DNA of 64,000 nt from the NCBI RefSeq assembly GCF_902459465.1, contig NC_047062.1, forward strand, positions 23,999,919 to 24,063,918. Reading direction: 5' to 3'. This stretch comes from Asterias rubens. Lineage: Eukaryota; Echinodermata; Asteroidea; Forcipulatida; Asteriidae. Within the stretch, counting starts at the first letter, position 1, and each line of letters begins with the position of its first letter. Both the position numbers and the translations under genes were made by a program. The notes under the pieces were generated by a model, which saw nothing but the letters and a program-made list of their open reading frames with translations, made no database searches and had not been told where the DNA came from. Below are positions 33,618 to 46,247 of the stretch, piece by piece.

Positions 33618-35068
33618 AAGCGTTACGCGGTTACAACCCTAAATTTGTATTAATTGGCAATCCCTCCCCGTCCAAGTTCGAAGTCCACTTGTAACAGGAG
33701 TTCGGTCTGGAAAACATTGAGCGAGGAATAGAAAAACAAGTCACCATAAAACTACTGTCTTTTCCCTTTTGTCCACATTACCAGTAATATGGGAAGGGGG
33801 GGGGGGCAATATAAGAACAAAGTCTTGGTTAGCGTCAAATGTGAACAGTTGCTATGGTAATCGCCGGTTGCTACACAAAGACCGAATAACACTTCGACAA
33901 AGGGATCTTCTATTTTTGGTTGGGAAAATGGACGAACCCAAAGGCAAATCAACTTCAAGTACCTCGTAAAACGCACTACTGTCATTCGTGGTGACTCGTG
34001 TTCAATGAAAGTAGTCTTGAAAATCATACCAACAATATCAACAAAATCAATTTTCACAACGCTCCTATCTTTGAAGATGACATTGCTTGGAATGATGGGG
34101 CTTCTTGGGTCACTGATTCTAGTATTGTCCGAGAATTGCTCCCCCACCGCCGGATGTTGCCCCCCTATGTGGCAACCATGGGGTAACTCGTGTTATCGTC
34201 TCACCCCTGAAGGAGCACCATGGAAGTCATCCCGATCAACCTGTTGGGATATGGGAGGCAAGATGCTCGCCCCACGCTCGATCCAAGAAAATGATCTCCT
34301 TGTACGCATGAGACCAAATCAGCCTGATTATCGCGGAAAGTATGGCACTTGAGAGGGTGCCGTTTCTCACAATGTTTTATACCATCAATCTCTCCCTATT
34401 ACTTGTCACAAAGAAAGGTTTTATGCTAACAACTATTTTGAGTAATTACCAATAGTGTCCACTGCCTTTAAGCTGATAACATCGTCTACTTGTTTTAGAA
34501 AACAGCAAATGTCAAGATCACACGAAAATCAAATCCATCCACGTTTAGCGATGTGGCGGCGAGTACACAACGTGTCTATGACCGTATCATTCGCGAACGG
34601 ACATCAGCCTACGAATATCTCAGAAACGATTCATGCATGAACCGTTTCTCATAATTCAAATGTTTTTGGGTAAACATTTTCAAAACAATTTTACTTAAAA
34701 GAGAACCAACACTCAATAATTATACTACACAATACGTCAATGATTATACACCGCTAAAATTGAGGTCGAAGATGGATAATTTAGAATAATAACCACACAT
34801 GCTTTAACTGGCTGATAGTTCTGAAACATGAACTATAATTGCTTGATATTAAGAAAATGCATCGGCGGGCGTTTTTTTTTTCTTCGTTAGACTGAGTCTG
34901 TCACAGTGATGGATTGACTGTGTTTTCCCTGCTATGGGTTGTGTTTTGAGAAAAGAGAAAGCAATTTGCTGACAGTTAACCGAAACAATGGTGGCATATA
35001 CATGTACACCGCTACACAAAAACAGGAAGCACACATGACACATCAATGCGATCAATAGGGAGACGCAC
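33618..35068 (+). repeat. Chimeric segmental duplication of the lectin-1 block
   Basis: 33618-34338 copies 14668-15407 and 34334-35068 copies 19437 to about 20145, with only scattered differences. The two source segments are about 4.03 kb apart in the parent, so this copy lacks that interval. The join at 34334-34338 reads CGGAA, which both parent edges share (15403-15407 and 19437-19441). Simplest reading: duplication of the block followed by, or made together with, an internal deletion using 5-bp microhomology. Confidence 0.88.
34077..34352 (+). pseudogene. Lectin fragment (lectin 3), truncated by the join
   Basis: The ATG at 34077 starts the same signal peptide and first ~87 residues as lectin 1, through GCCPPMW, GNSCYRL and DMGGKMLAP. 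At the CGGAA join the frame enters MITE sequence and stops after KYGT, for 91 residues in total. It lacks the EPN and W-x-D loops, the second half of the lectin fold and the tail, so no sugar binding is expected. A secreted 70-residue stub is conceivable if transcribed. Confidence 0.88.
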
Positions 35069-36582
35069 AAAAAAGGATGGAGGGTAGGGACTGGTTCGAC
35101 CGCAAAGAAGATGGATACACCAAGTACAGTATCAAAGTTTGGAAGAGGGAGAAGGTAATTAATTAGTGAATGAGGCAGGCTAAAAGGAAGGGTATCTGTA
35201 TGGGGAAAAGGAGAAGGCAAAGACAAGGGGTTATTAGTCATTTCGTTCTTGGATGTTCTGACACTGGGGTTGAATGGTTTGAAGGCGCCTTATCCACAGT
35301 TTCTCCCTACTCAAACGACTGTCTCTCTAAAACGACTGTCTCTCTAAAACAAAAAATGTATCTTGCATAGATACTTCTAAGATGCATTGGAGATAGCCTT
35401 TTTTATTTGGATTCTCTGAAATCTTTAACATAACCACTGACGCCACTGTACGCCATTATTAGTCATTTCGTTCTTGGATGTTCTGACAATAGGGTTGAAT
35501 GGTCTGAAGGCGCCTTATCCACAGTTTCTCCCTACTCAAACGAACAGTCTCTCTAAAAAATTAATGTATCTTGCATAGATACTTCTCAGATGCATTGGAG
35601 ATTACCTTTTTATTTGGATTCTCTGAAATCTTTAACATAACCACTGACGCCATTGTACAGCAAGCCCCATGAGAAACAAATTCAGGCTTTAACGAAAATT
35701 AAAGCAATCTTCTCAGATGGGAAAGAGTAACAAACTGCCAACAGAAATAAACCCTTTTCAGATATAAATCGACGTAAAATATCGTCACATGTGTTGGGTC
35801 GTAAGGGAGGGGAGGCGGGCATCTCAAAAAGCCTTCTGGAGTTCTATCTAAAGGAAATCTTGAATCGATCATATATATCTACCTTAACCCTTTACCCAAA
35901 AAAACGTTGCATGTCTGAGGAAGAAACATTACACCCCATCAGTCAAGACAAAGAAATGTGTTCAAGAAATATAGAACATCTGCTGCTAAAACAATGCAGC
36001 CAACTCAACCTACATTCTTACACCTGTAACTGCATTGATTGGTAGTAATGAATTTGAAAGTCAGATATACCGTATGTCTGGAAATATGAAGGGGTTTAAA
36101 TGTCAGGGGTTTTATTCTTTACTTATGGGAAGGCGAGAAACATTCCAGAACATTACACTTTACAATACAACGACCCACGATAAATACTTCTCTCATATCA
36201 ATTGGATGACTCGCTTGGCAACGGGCCTATCCGCATCATATCATACGGACAGAATTCTAGCATTACGACACACCAACACAAATCTATCAGACTGTCATAA
36301 ACAGATAAACTTGAAGAATGTTATCATTTCGCCTCAACTGCGCGGGATAACTTGACGAGAAAAGCAAACACTGCTGGTTGTCTGACTTGGTGGAGACTTT
36401 GGGTGTACAGTCTGGTTGTAAAAGGGCCTACTAGCTGACCCAACCCCACTGTATTTCAATAACAATGTCATGCCGATTGCACAGTGAGTGCTAAACGATC
36501 TTACCAGTTATCAACTCGGCTAGTCTTGACGACAGTTTTATATTAGTCATCTTTGGAGTACGGAGGGATTTTTTTCTTTAAG
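35069..36582. repeat. Two-copy tandem duplication, otherwise gene-free
   Basis: TTATTAGTCATTTCGTTCTT begins at about 35229 and 35456, and the following ~200 bp (through TTTGGATTCTCTGAAATC) are repeated with small changes, including a doubled ACGACTGTCTCTCTAAAA in the first unit. Reading frames at 35791-36355 have no known domain, overlap each other and lack splice support, so I do not call them genes. Confidence 0.65.
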
Positions 36583-39500
36583 ATGATGGAAGTGATGCAG
36601 CCATCAACTCCTGAGATTTACATTGAGCAGGAGGATAATAAAGGAGATGGCGGCCATCGTATGGAGGTAGATGAAGGCGAATATGAAGAAGTTGGCAGAG
36701 CTTTAATCAGGTAATCATAGAATATTATTGTTAATATTGTTAATTTTTGTTTATTCAATTTCTATTCTATTGAAACTCACATTTATTTTCAAACTTCATT
36801 ATTTTTTTAAAAATAATATTGAATAACAAAACAAAAAGTCAAAAAAAAAAATAAGGGGCCTATCCACAAATCCAGATGGTCTCAAGGCATCCTCTAGAAC
36901 CGAAGCTTGTGGTTAGATGCCTGATGTACATTCAAACAGACAAGAAACAATACGGGCAGATAGGTTGAACAAAGACAGATTAATAATGTAAAACAAGTAT
37001 GAACTATTTAATTCCGAAACTTACTTAATGTATTTATGAACTGAGGGGCAACATATTCAGAACTTTTAAAGTTTGGATTGATATTTCGTACATAAAAACG
37101 TCAATATTCCACTCGACGGTTAACAATCAATGTTAATCAAGTTGTGAAATGTTATGATAACGTGTAAGAAGAAGTAAACATTTGAAACATCTGGACAAGT
37201 CAATTCAATGTTGTTTGAATATTTAACAGATAAGCGTTTGAAAAGTACATTCTCAACTTACATTTCCCCCAATGAAAGTGTGTTACCTTCACTAAATGAA
37301 TTAAATACTTTTAGACTGACTGGTTTCTGTAATAAATATCAAGAAACCCTTTTATAGGACTGGATACAACAACTTATTAATGTTACTCATCTCTTTTATT
37401 TAAGGTACAAATGCATTTATTTGAAGAAGAAAAACAAATTGGCGTTAATGGTCGGTGTCTACTGTGTAGAAAAATTACTATTAAAAATGACAATAGCGTT
37501 GCCATGACAATAACAATGAATGGGACAAGAAGGGAGTTCATTAACTGACAAGGAAGGTGTCGTTAAATGAAGGTTGGGGCAATGTTTATGAACTAATTGG
37601 TAGCTATAAACCATTTTGCTTTAGTTTCGTTTATTTAGGTCATTATTTCATTTACACATGAAGCCATTTCTACAGTTGGTATATGAAATCGAACATTATA
37701 AATAAACACTGTGAAATGCCTTGAATGAATTCCAAGACGTTAAGACGCGTATCACTGGTTAGTTATTACAACAATGTGACGAATGCGCAGAGAGCGATAG
37801 AACAACCCTGTGTGCTCTGCTGCTATGGGCCGTGCACCCTGCACGAGTAATGCCATAACTGGCACAGCCGTAGGGGATCACATTCCCACATTAATATTAT
37901 CATCGTCAACGGCTTGGTATCTCTAAGTTAAGTTGGTATTACGGATTGCATAAATAAAACAATAAGACTTTTTTTTTCTGTCAGTAAGATAATAAGTGGC
38001 AATCGACAACAAGGTATGCATATTAATGAGGGCATTAATTGAATTGGTAAAATATTGCCATTGGTATATATAGGCCTATAGGTATACACTCATAAGGTAT
38101 TCGAAACCATGCCATAGAGCTATATAATAAGCTTTTATATAGCTCTATGAACCATGCACATGACCCTTAAAAATAAAGCAGTCGAATGCTGGTCTCCCTA
38201 TCAACACGTACGCACATTCCCTACGAGTACTAATGTTGTCTACATTAACTGTTGCCCTGGTATCCCCTAATTCTTAAAATTATAACTCACTCTGTGATCT
38301 GAATGGTTAACGATGTCAGAATGTTTTATTAATTGTTCTTATTGAGAGGGGGGCGGCACGGGCGGGCGGGTGTTCTTGGGGGGGGGGGGGGCTTCTGCCC
38401 AAACCCTTCTGGTTACGCCACTAGGTAGGACAATTCATCTTCAACTCAAAGTGCATTAATGTTCAGACTGATCCCGGGCTGTCATGCAAAGATGTCGTTC
38501 AGATTAATGCCAGCCCCATAGACATTTGCTATTAGCAATGACCAACGTAGTCAACTAGGTAGTATCACTCAAATGCAACAGCTGCGATTTATTATTACAA
38601 TTCGTGACTATGGAAATGTTCTATCTGATAGTCTTATGTTCACATAAGACATTAACTTGTCGCAGAATGATTGTTTCACCGAAACCCCGCGCCGTCCACT
38701 TTTAATTTCTTTAAATAGTTATGACTGTGATGTGGCCGTGGACAAGTGCCGAGCAAAACATAATATGACTGACTGGCATTATGAAAGTATTGCCAAGGTA
38801 CGCCGAGAATAATGTTCATCTAGAAAAAATGGTAGGAGGGACGGGTGGGGACAATGGGGAAACTAGGCTGATTCTCTGTCTTATAAATCCGCAAAAATAA
38901 AAACAGGCCCTAATATCATTGGCAACAATTATCTCATTTGATAAAATGTTCTGTGACGTAAGCTTTCAATCATTATAGCTGTGTTCATGGTCAAGGTATT
39001 GCACTTTCGATCGTCTGCATGCAACGTATGCACAATGTTGTGTACATCATTGATGTGTTTAAACTGCGACTCTCCCGTGTGAAATGTATACAAGGTCAAA
39101 GGTACATTTGGCAACATCCGGTAAAACTGGTATCTGGCATTATTCGTGAACCTCGAGGTGTGACGTCGGATGCTCAGTAGGCTATAGGGGCAGTAATGAG
39201 GAGAGGGGAAGTGTCAAGGTCGTCAATTCGAAATGAATAAGTTTCTGTTTTCCTTCCTAAAAGGGGCACCTTTAAAACACAAACACTCAGTTTAAAACAC
39301 ATCAGACTCCAGTATCCGAACTTCACACTTCCAAAGAGTGTACGAGACTTTGAAGTACGAGACTTTGAAGCAATTAGCGTTCTCATCGCTCATACTGTGC
39401 TCGTAAGCAGCCCCAAAGAATCATTGGTACATGTCTTTAATCATTCACCACCGGGGATGTAAAGTGAACTTGAGTAACTGTCCACAACCTCCGCTGACCC

Positions 39501-42500
39501 CTTATAGTACCTCAATAAAAACAGCAGCCAATTACATGACATCAAAGGTGAGTGCTTTAATCAAACTGGCCGGACGAACCCCTCTGGAATCTGTTTAACA
39601 TCTCAAGAAAGCCCACATGTAAAGTGTTTTTATCGGAGGGAGGGTGAGGCTGATCTTACAGACGCATGAAGACAGTTTGATTATTTTAGTAAGATCCAAG
39701 GCAGGCAGCATTAGTATCAGACTGTACATGAACAGCATGATACGGATAGCCAAGGCGTCTTATTGGTGGGGTTTTACATCCTTATGACGCCTGAGGCAGT
39801 CTTGAGACGTATGGATTCAAGAGTGCTGGAAGTTTAGCTGTTAAGACCAAAGTAGTCACTATGTGAAATTTCTTTTTGGAGTTGCTGGTATAATTTGAAT
39901 AAAAACGGAGAAAGTTTTTTGAGAAGAAGATGGCCAGTAATGCTTTGGGTCGTCGGTTTACCATGGATTTTAATTATTTGGATATGGTGTGGCCGACTGG
40001 AACGAAGATAACAGTACGGGCTGGTGATTGTCAGCCTGTCACTGTGCTGAATTCACAATCTCGACTCTTGGCTCATGAAAAGAGAGACAAAATTGGGTGA
40101 GTTCAGTGTAAGCTTCTATGCAAAATTCGGAGATGAGTTTCATCTTCATCCGCCTTTATAATTATTCTGGAGGCCTCGTTTTTTTTGCAGTCGAAATTGT
40201 ATTCAAACATTCGGTTCATTATATGGTCAAAAATAACTCATCAATATTGACAAAGATGTCAATTTGTGTAACACTATAGTCCGCATAATGGGCAGCAGAC
40301 GGTCCCCATTTTCAATTTCTCAAAAAAATTAGTCATGATCTTTCGCATTGAGTGATGACATTCGAAGCAGACAAAAATTTTCTTCATGCCTCATGTTTGA
40401 AGTACACAGTGTTGTTCCGTTGTTTCTTTAAAGTGTTATAAACTATACGGACAGTATTCAAACTAATTCCACAGCCGTAAACGTCCAGATGGTCCAGGCG
40501 GGGCTTCACAATGCACCAAAAGAAGGGAGTGGAAGGAAAGATACGGTGGCAACATAAAGAGTGCACCAAGCCTCACCATCTCTATCTTGTGCGGATATTA
40601 TGGCATATTATTACCACAGTGCCAGCACGGCCACCAGATGCTTTACACAAGGACGCGTTATAAGAAACCCGCTCAGGAATCTCCCAAGAGTTAACGATGA
40701 AACCCCGAGTGTTTTCTCTTCATCTAATGATGTCAATGACCTCAGGGGTTTGCCCTCATTATAACAGACGGGATGTTCTGCAAATATCACATGAGTGTTA
40801 ACGGACAAGTCACTGGCCTAATTCCCAATGGTTCATGTTATCATGTCAGACGAAGGCAGACAATAATTACTCATTCAAGTGATGAACACGATATTGCACA
40901 AGACATCAACGAGATGATGTGTTGATATTGAGCTCCTGGTATCATTTGAAGACTTTGGTTTGCAGAGAAACGGATGCAAAACGATTATTTCAATCCAAAC
41001 AGTAATAACGAAGAAAAAGAAGTTAATAGTACAACAAGTTGCTCAACTCGAAATGAAACAGTGGTACGACATAAATTCTTTGAATAACTTTAATACATCT
41101 TGTGGCCTCGACAATCTACCTGGATGGTTGCAGGCTTGACCACAGTTGCTTCTCTGAACACATGTGTATAAAATGGAAAATACCAGGGGAGCAGAACAAA
41201 AATTTTGAAAGAAATGTTTTGGTTCTGTTGACCAGGGGTAATAAAGGGTTATACAGCGCCCTCATGGGATGGGTGGTATAAAAGTACTTAATACCCGATG
41301 TTAAAAACTATCATTCTATGATTTCTTTCAGTGGTTTGAACCCCGTGGATTCGGTGATCTTAACGGCTGACAGAGGCTACCTTCTATGGACCAATCCAAG
41401 AGGATCCATTGAGGTCAAATTCAAATACGGTCGCTCGGGGGAAGATTTCAAGTAAGAGCACAATGGGGCACACTATACGAATATCGGTTAATTACAAACT
41501 AGGCCACAGTTGTTTTATGTTCAATATTTTGTTGATAGGCTAGTTGTAACTATGAGGCGATAATCCGCACATCTCTTTCATCTTAAACTTAAAGAACATT
41601 TCACGGTAGGCCCTATGTGCATGCATACAGGCCTACGACTGACAACTATTGTGGTAATTGGAATATATCTATAACTTTAAATTATTCAAAGAAATATTTT
41701 ACTATTTTTATAACAAATATTTGTTCTATTCTGATGCAAGTGATGTCCGTGAGAGTTTAAACACGACTGTGCCATCTATTAGTTCTAATAGGTATGCAGT
41801 GGTGGTCTACAGACCACCTATTGTGGACGCGTCTTGAGCTATGCCATCCTACTGCTTAGGAATATGTATTGACTGCGAATAATATTATGAGGTTATTACA
41901 GGACAAGCTCAATTTATAAACTTGACATTGCAAAACTTCACAGATACACAGCGTCAAGAATTTGCATGGAAAGAAGTTTTTTTCATAAGTGGAAAAAGGG
42001 GTTAAGTGCATGCATGGATGGGAAATTTTTGGGACGCTTGGTGGCAGCAGACTTTCCAGGTAAAATCCATTGTTTTGGTAATGTACGCATGCTCAGAACT
42101 ACGTAAACAATGGAAATTTACCTGGTAAGTCTGCTGCCACCTAGCGGTCCAAAGTCTCCCATTGGTTACTTGATGTTTAAAACTCGTGTCTATATTCTAT
42201 AGCACCTGTAACACGACAGGTTTCCGGTTTTAGGTAGTTTGTAGTATAACTGCTAATATTTAGCACACATAAAGGAATACAATCACGAGGCACTATTCTT
42301 CTCAACTTTCCTCATCATATCAGCCTCGTCAAGGGAAATTTCATAAATTCAGGTGATCCCATTTAATGAAAAACAATTACGGGAAAAAATTGTCATATTT
42401 TGTAAGGGATTTCTTACACGTTAGGACCATGTCCCACGAGGCAATTTACAGGCAACCGGTTCCAGGCAATCTCCAAGAAGAAGAAGCATTCTCATATGAT

Positions 42501-43751
42501 TTTTCACATAGCTTTCTTGGGGATGGTAAGACACCGTTTGTAAAATCACTCATGTGCTATTAAAGTAATCCCGTATACGCACTGAAGTTGGTTGCCTCCA
42601 AGTTGCCTGTAAAAGTTGTCTCGTGTGACAGTGCCCTTAGATCGTGATTTATGTCGATTGAGGCAATCAAATTAAGCGATGGTAAATATTGTGGCCTTCA
42701 ATTGCTATTCGACTTCTACATCTTTGGGGCGGACTTTTACTCTGGAGGATTGATAACGATTTTAACTGTATAACCAGTGAGTTTTCAGGATGAAGCATAA
42801 CATTGTTTCTACTCATCAATATTTTGTACTTGGTCTGGAAGTACATTTTTACTGCATAACCCCAAACGAAGGACCAAGCCTTGTGTCTCACGCAATAGCT
42901 TCGCGAAATGGCGCAAAGCTATACATTATTTAAATGTTCACGTGCTCCATATGCAAACATAACAAACACATTCGACATATTTGCTGAAAGGATTATTGTT
43001 TCGTAGGACGGCAGTGAAATTCTATTTTTCAATATGAAAATACAAGTGAAATGCCATCATGGTATAATTATGGTAAAAGTGAATGAGGTGATTTTAAACA
43101 TGATTTGCATTTGAGATCGTATAGAAAACAGTCATTTGAAAAGGAGTGTACACCATTGTAAATGATACAAACATTTGCATATAAACTTCATTGATGACAA
43201 CATTTGCATATTAACTTCAATGCTTGAAAAAATGCCATGAAAACAACCATCATGAGAGCTTATTGTTCTGAAAGAAGTTACTCTTATAAAATAAAATAAA
43301 AGGCAGTATGCGATATCCAATTTAATTGTATAGATTTAAGCATTGTAAATGTTTAATTTCTAAAGATTTGTAGATGTTTTTTAGCATCAATCGATTACAA
43401 AAATATATGCCTCTTTTGATAATCCTGTTCAGCAGCAGTTGGACCTGTGCTAATGAATGATTCATTTTTCTTTCTCACTCCTAACCAATCAGCTGCTTCA
43501 TCGACCCCCAGCACCAGGGCATCATGATCTATGAAATGCGTGGTAACTACCAGAAGGAGTTAGTTGTTGACGGTCGTCAACCAATCTCTAAAAATACCAA
43601 CCCACATCATCTCAAATCAATGGGAGTTCGTCGTGGGGAGAACAACTTTGAATTCCGCTCAAAGAAAAGCGAAGTGAGGCTTGTGTTGGAGACGGTGCGA
43701 GACATGCCAGCGCTCCAGGCGTTCAAGTTCAACTATGTGCTAACATTGTAA
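36583..43751 (+). CDS. Four-exon gene, uncertain family (meteorin-like resemblance)
   Basis: Exons 36583-36710, 39911-40096, 41332-41451 and 43493-43751 join in phase to give 230 residues ending at TAA 43749. Exon 1 is acidic (EQEDNKGDGGHRMEVDEGEY). The C-terminal ~125 residues look like a beta-rich domain: LLWTNPRGSIEVKF, FNCFIDPQHQGIMIYE, LVVDG and AFKFNYVL follow the order WxYPxGALxVxL, VCI...GAxIYLE, LLLxDG and FxYEL of meteorin/Metrnl N-terminal domains. The match is weak and from memory, most of that family's cysteines are missing, and there is no signal peptide. Exon 2's acceptor has a poor pyrimidine tract, so exon 1 may belong elsewhere and the ATG at 39930 may be an alternative start. 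The splice model of exons 2-4 is firmer than the family call. Confidence 0.6.
38113..38149. repeat. Hairpin with CATAGAGCTATATA arms
   Basis: Arms of 15 bp (CATAGAGCTATATAA and its complement) flank a 7-bp loop. The arm matches the palindrome at 5180-5201. Lies in the first intron of the 36.6-kb gene. Confidence 0.7.
38345..38392 (+). other. G-rich tract with G-quadruplex potential
   Basis: Several G runs of three or more (GGGGGG, GGGCGGGCGGG, then about 14 G) lie within 48 bp in an intron. Similar but shorter tracts occur at 411-423, 18380-18401 and, as C runs on this strand, at 50251-50267. Folding is inferred from run spacing alone. Confidence 0.5.
42020..42165. mobile_element. Foldback MITE in intron 3
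   Basis: GGTGGCAGCAGACTT and CCAGGTAAA at the left are answered by TTTACCTGG and AAGTCTGCTGCCACC at the right, and CCATTGTTT by AAACAATGG nearer the centre. About 145 bp, with a short loop around GTACGCATGCTCAGAA. Confidence 0.8.
42425..42645. mobile_element. Foldback element with GGCAACC arms, copy 1
   Basis: GTCCCACGAGGCAATTTACA at the left is answered by CCTGTAAAAGTTGTCTCGTG at the right, with GGCAACCGGTTCCAGGCAAT and GGTTGCCTCCAAGTTGCC inside. A second copy is at 47640-47855 in NAA80, and a fragment is near 48730-48750. Confidence 0.7.
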
Positions 43752-46247
43752 CAGAGCCCCACTCTGCAGAATTCCAGATATTTATTATCAATTAATTTCA
43801 CTACTGCTTAAAATTATTAATTTAAAATTTTTTAAACAAGCTAAGCTTATCAGTGACTTTAATATAAGTATTTAATTATCATTACATTTAATAATATTAA
43901 AGGTGTAATATCCAGCTGGTTATGTCGCTTTGTACCTTCCGTGGTTAGAGCATCAACTTCTAACCTTTGACATTATGATCACATGACTGCCATCATGATG
44001 ATGTTGTTTTAGCGACCTCGCCTGCTCATATAAGAAGCACACTTGGTCTTCGCGGAGCAGTCAAAAGCCGATGCGTTCGTTTAATTATGTATGGGCATGT
44101 TTACTAAATAAGTTTTCGCTACAAACAATGTTTTTGGAAAAAGACTCTTTATTATTCGTTGCACAACAAACTTTGCCGTTCGACGACCAAGAGGGCATAG
44201 TCTACCAAAACAAAATTTGTATAGACATTATAATAAACAGATAATTCATATAGAAAGATTTGCTAAAAAACATTTGATAATAAATATTTTAAATCAATAA
44301 TATGTAATTAAACAAAACATTATTTCAAGACGCAAACTATCAGGACTGAACGAATTCCAAATTTAAAGCAGAAGGGGAGATGAAGTAGATGTACACCCCT
44401 AATGCCAAAAGGAAATACCCAAATAATATATTTAGCTATTTAGCAGCTAAAGGAACAACAGCATACTCTAATCAATTATTCATGTAAAGACTTAGCCACT
44501 TCTTAAATATATTTAAAAAGAGATAAGGGATATATCCCTTGTTGGTTGTTGTTGTTTGGGTGAATCTCAAGTGTTTGAATGAAACGATGCCAAATTGTTC
44601 TTTGCAAATAAACTTTTGAAGTGTCACTTCAAATTTTCGCAACCTTTTTTGACTTACTACTATAACTACTAAGGATGTATATGAATAATCCTTTTTGCAC
44701 AATTATTTCAGTCGAACCACGCCCAGTTTTCCAGTTGAGAAGTGTTTGAATGAAATATCTGGACAATGCAAATGCCTTAAAACACAACTAAAACAAGGTG
44801 ACTAGTTGAGTATTGCATACTTCACTTTTAGATGTTAATTCTTCAGATTGATTTATATTAAATATATTTATTATAACTATGTATAAAGTGTTATGTAGAT
44901 AGATACATGCAATTTGCAAGAGCAATACACTTGTCCAAGTATCTAATCATGTAGAATGTAGAATGCATTTGCACAATATTACACCGGCTTACATTTGAAG
45001 CTCTGATAATGAGCTAATTCTTGCCGCACAGAAAAAAAGCATTAAAACAGTTGCATATTTGTGTTAATAATCCAAAGTAGTTACCTGATTGTTGTTAGGA
45101 AAACATTTTTATTTAATTTTATAACACACCTATTGCTTGTTCTGTATTCTGGTTGGCTGAAACACGGTCACGTGGGGGGAACTAATATAGTCTAGTGATC
45201 GCGCGCGCTTTTTTTGCGGGAACTAGTACCCGAGCGGGCACTAGTCTTTGAAAATAGTGCCCGGTTACAGCGCCCTCTCTTGACTTGAACCGTGAACTAC
45301 AAAACTTCCTTTCTTTTCCAGATTTCTGATTTATTTGACATTTAAGACCGGAGCTGTGTTATAAAACACCTATTGACTGGCATAATTCGGTAACTAGTGT
45401 ACGTCTATTCCCCCTTAGGCCTGTGAAAGACCAGAAGAGGGGCCTATTTCCCTCGGCCAAAGTCCCTTGGGGGAATAGATGTACACTAGTTACCTCATTG
45501 CCATTCAATATGTGTATAACAATAAATGCCTTCAATTACAACATATACTGCTAAAATACCAGAACTATACTACAGGTATTCATCGAATTTGTAAAATAAA
45601 CCATAATTTGTTTATCAATGTTCAAAGTTGTTTGAATAATTTCAACATTGATGTGAAGTGACCATGTATCTTGTTCAAACACAACAAACAAATTGATAGA
45701 ATACCTTCTCAAAATATTCTCTAATGAAAAAAGGGAGTAGAGGCATACTTTAACAAACTTAATGAACTTACTAGTTGCCATAGCATACATTTTGTGTGTG
45801 AAATGGTTCAATTGAAGTCTCCTGATTGTTCGAGTATAATACTATGTTCTGGTTAAAATAATTTTATTCTATAAAGTATGATAGTTTACATATTATGTAG
45901 TTGACCATGTTCTGCCTTTTCCCTACACACCAACATTTTATTACTAGTTTTCAATATTTTGTTTTCTTTTTTTAAGAAAGAAAAAAACAGCAAAACAAAA
46001 CGTATCGTAACTTGCAGGCTGATTTATTTGTTCTTACTGTTTTCAAGTAACATCGTACACTACTGAAAATTGTTCTCATACTCCTCTCTCTATTTCATTT
46101 TACATTGAGTCAGTAAATGCAGTCAGACACAATCAGCTTCTCAGGATATTTGTTAACACAACTTGAACCCAAAGCAGCTTCCAAATAAAAGCTCATACAC
46201 AAATGAATATTACAATGGTGTACACTACAATTCTAAAACACCTAGTG
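43752..46247. other. Intergenic region with one foldback element
   Basis: Mostly AT-rich and gene-free. Positions 45115-45512 look like a MITE composite: TATAACACACCTATTG and TATAAAACACCTATTG open two pieces, and 45380-45512 fold back on themselves (GTAACTAGTGTACGTCTATT against AATAGATGTACACTAGTTAC). Confidence 0.55.

Noticed and set aside
35791-36355. Two overlapping 84- and 106-codon frames as genes
   Set aside because: No recognisable domain, no splice signals or signal peptide, and base composition like the surroundings.
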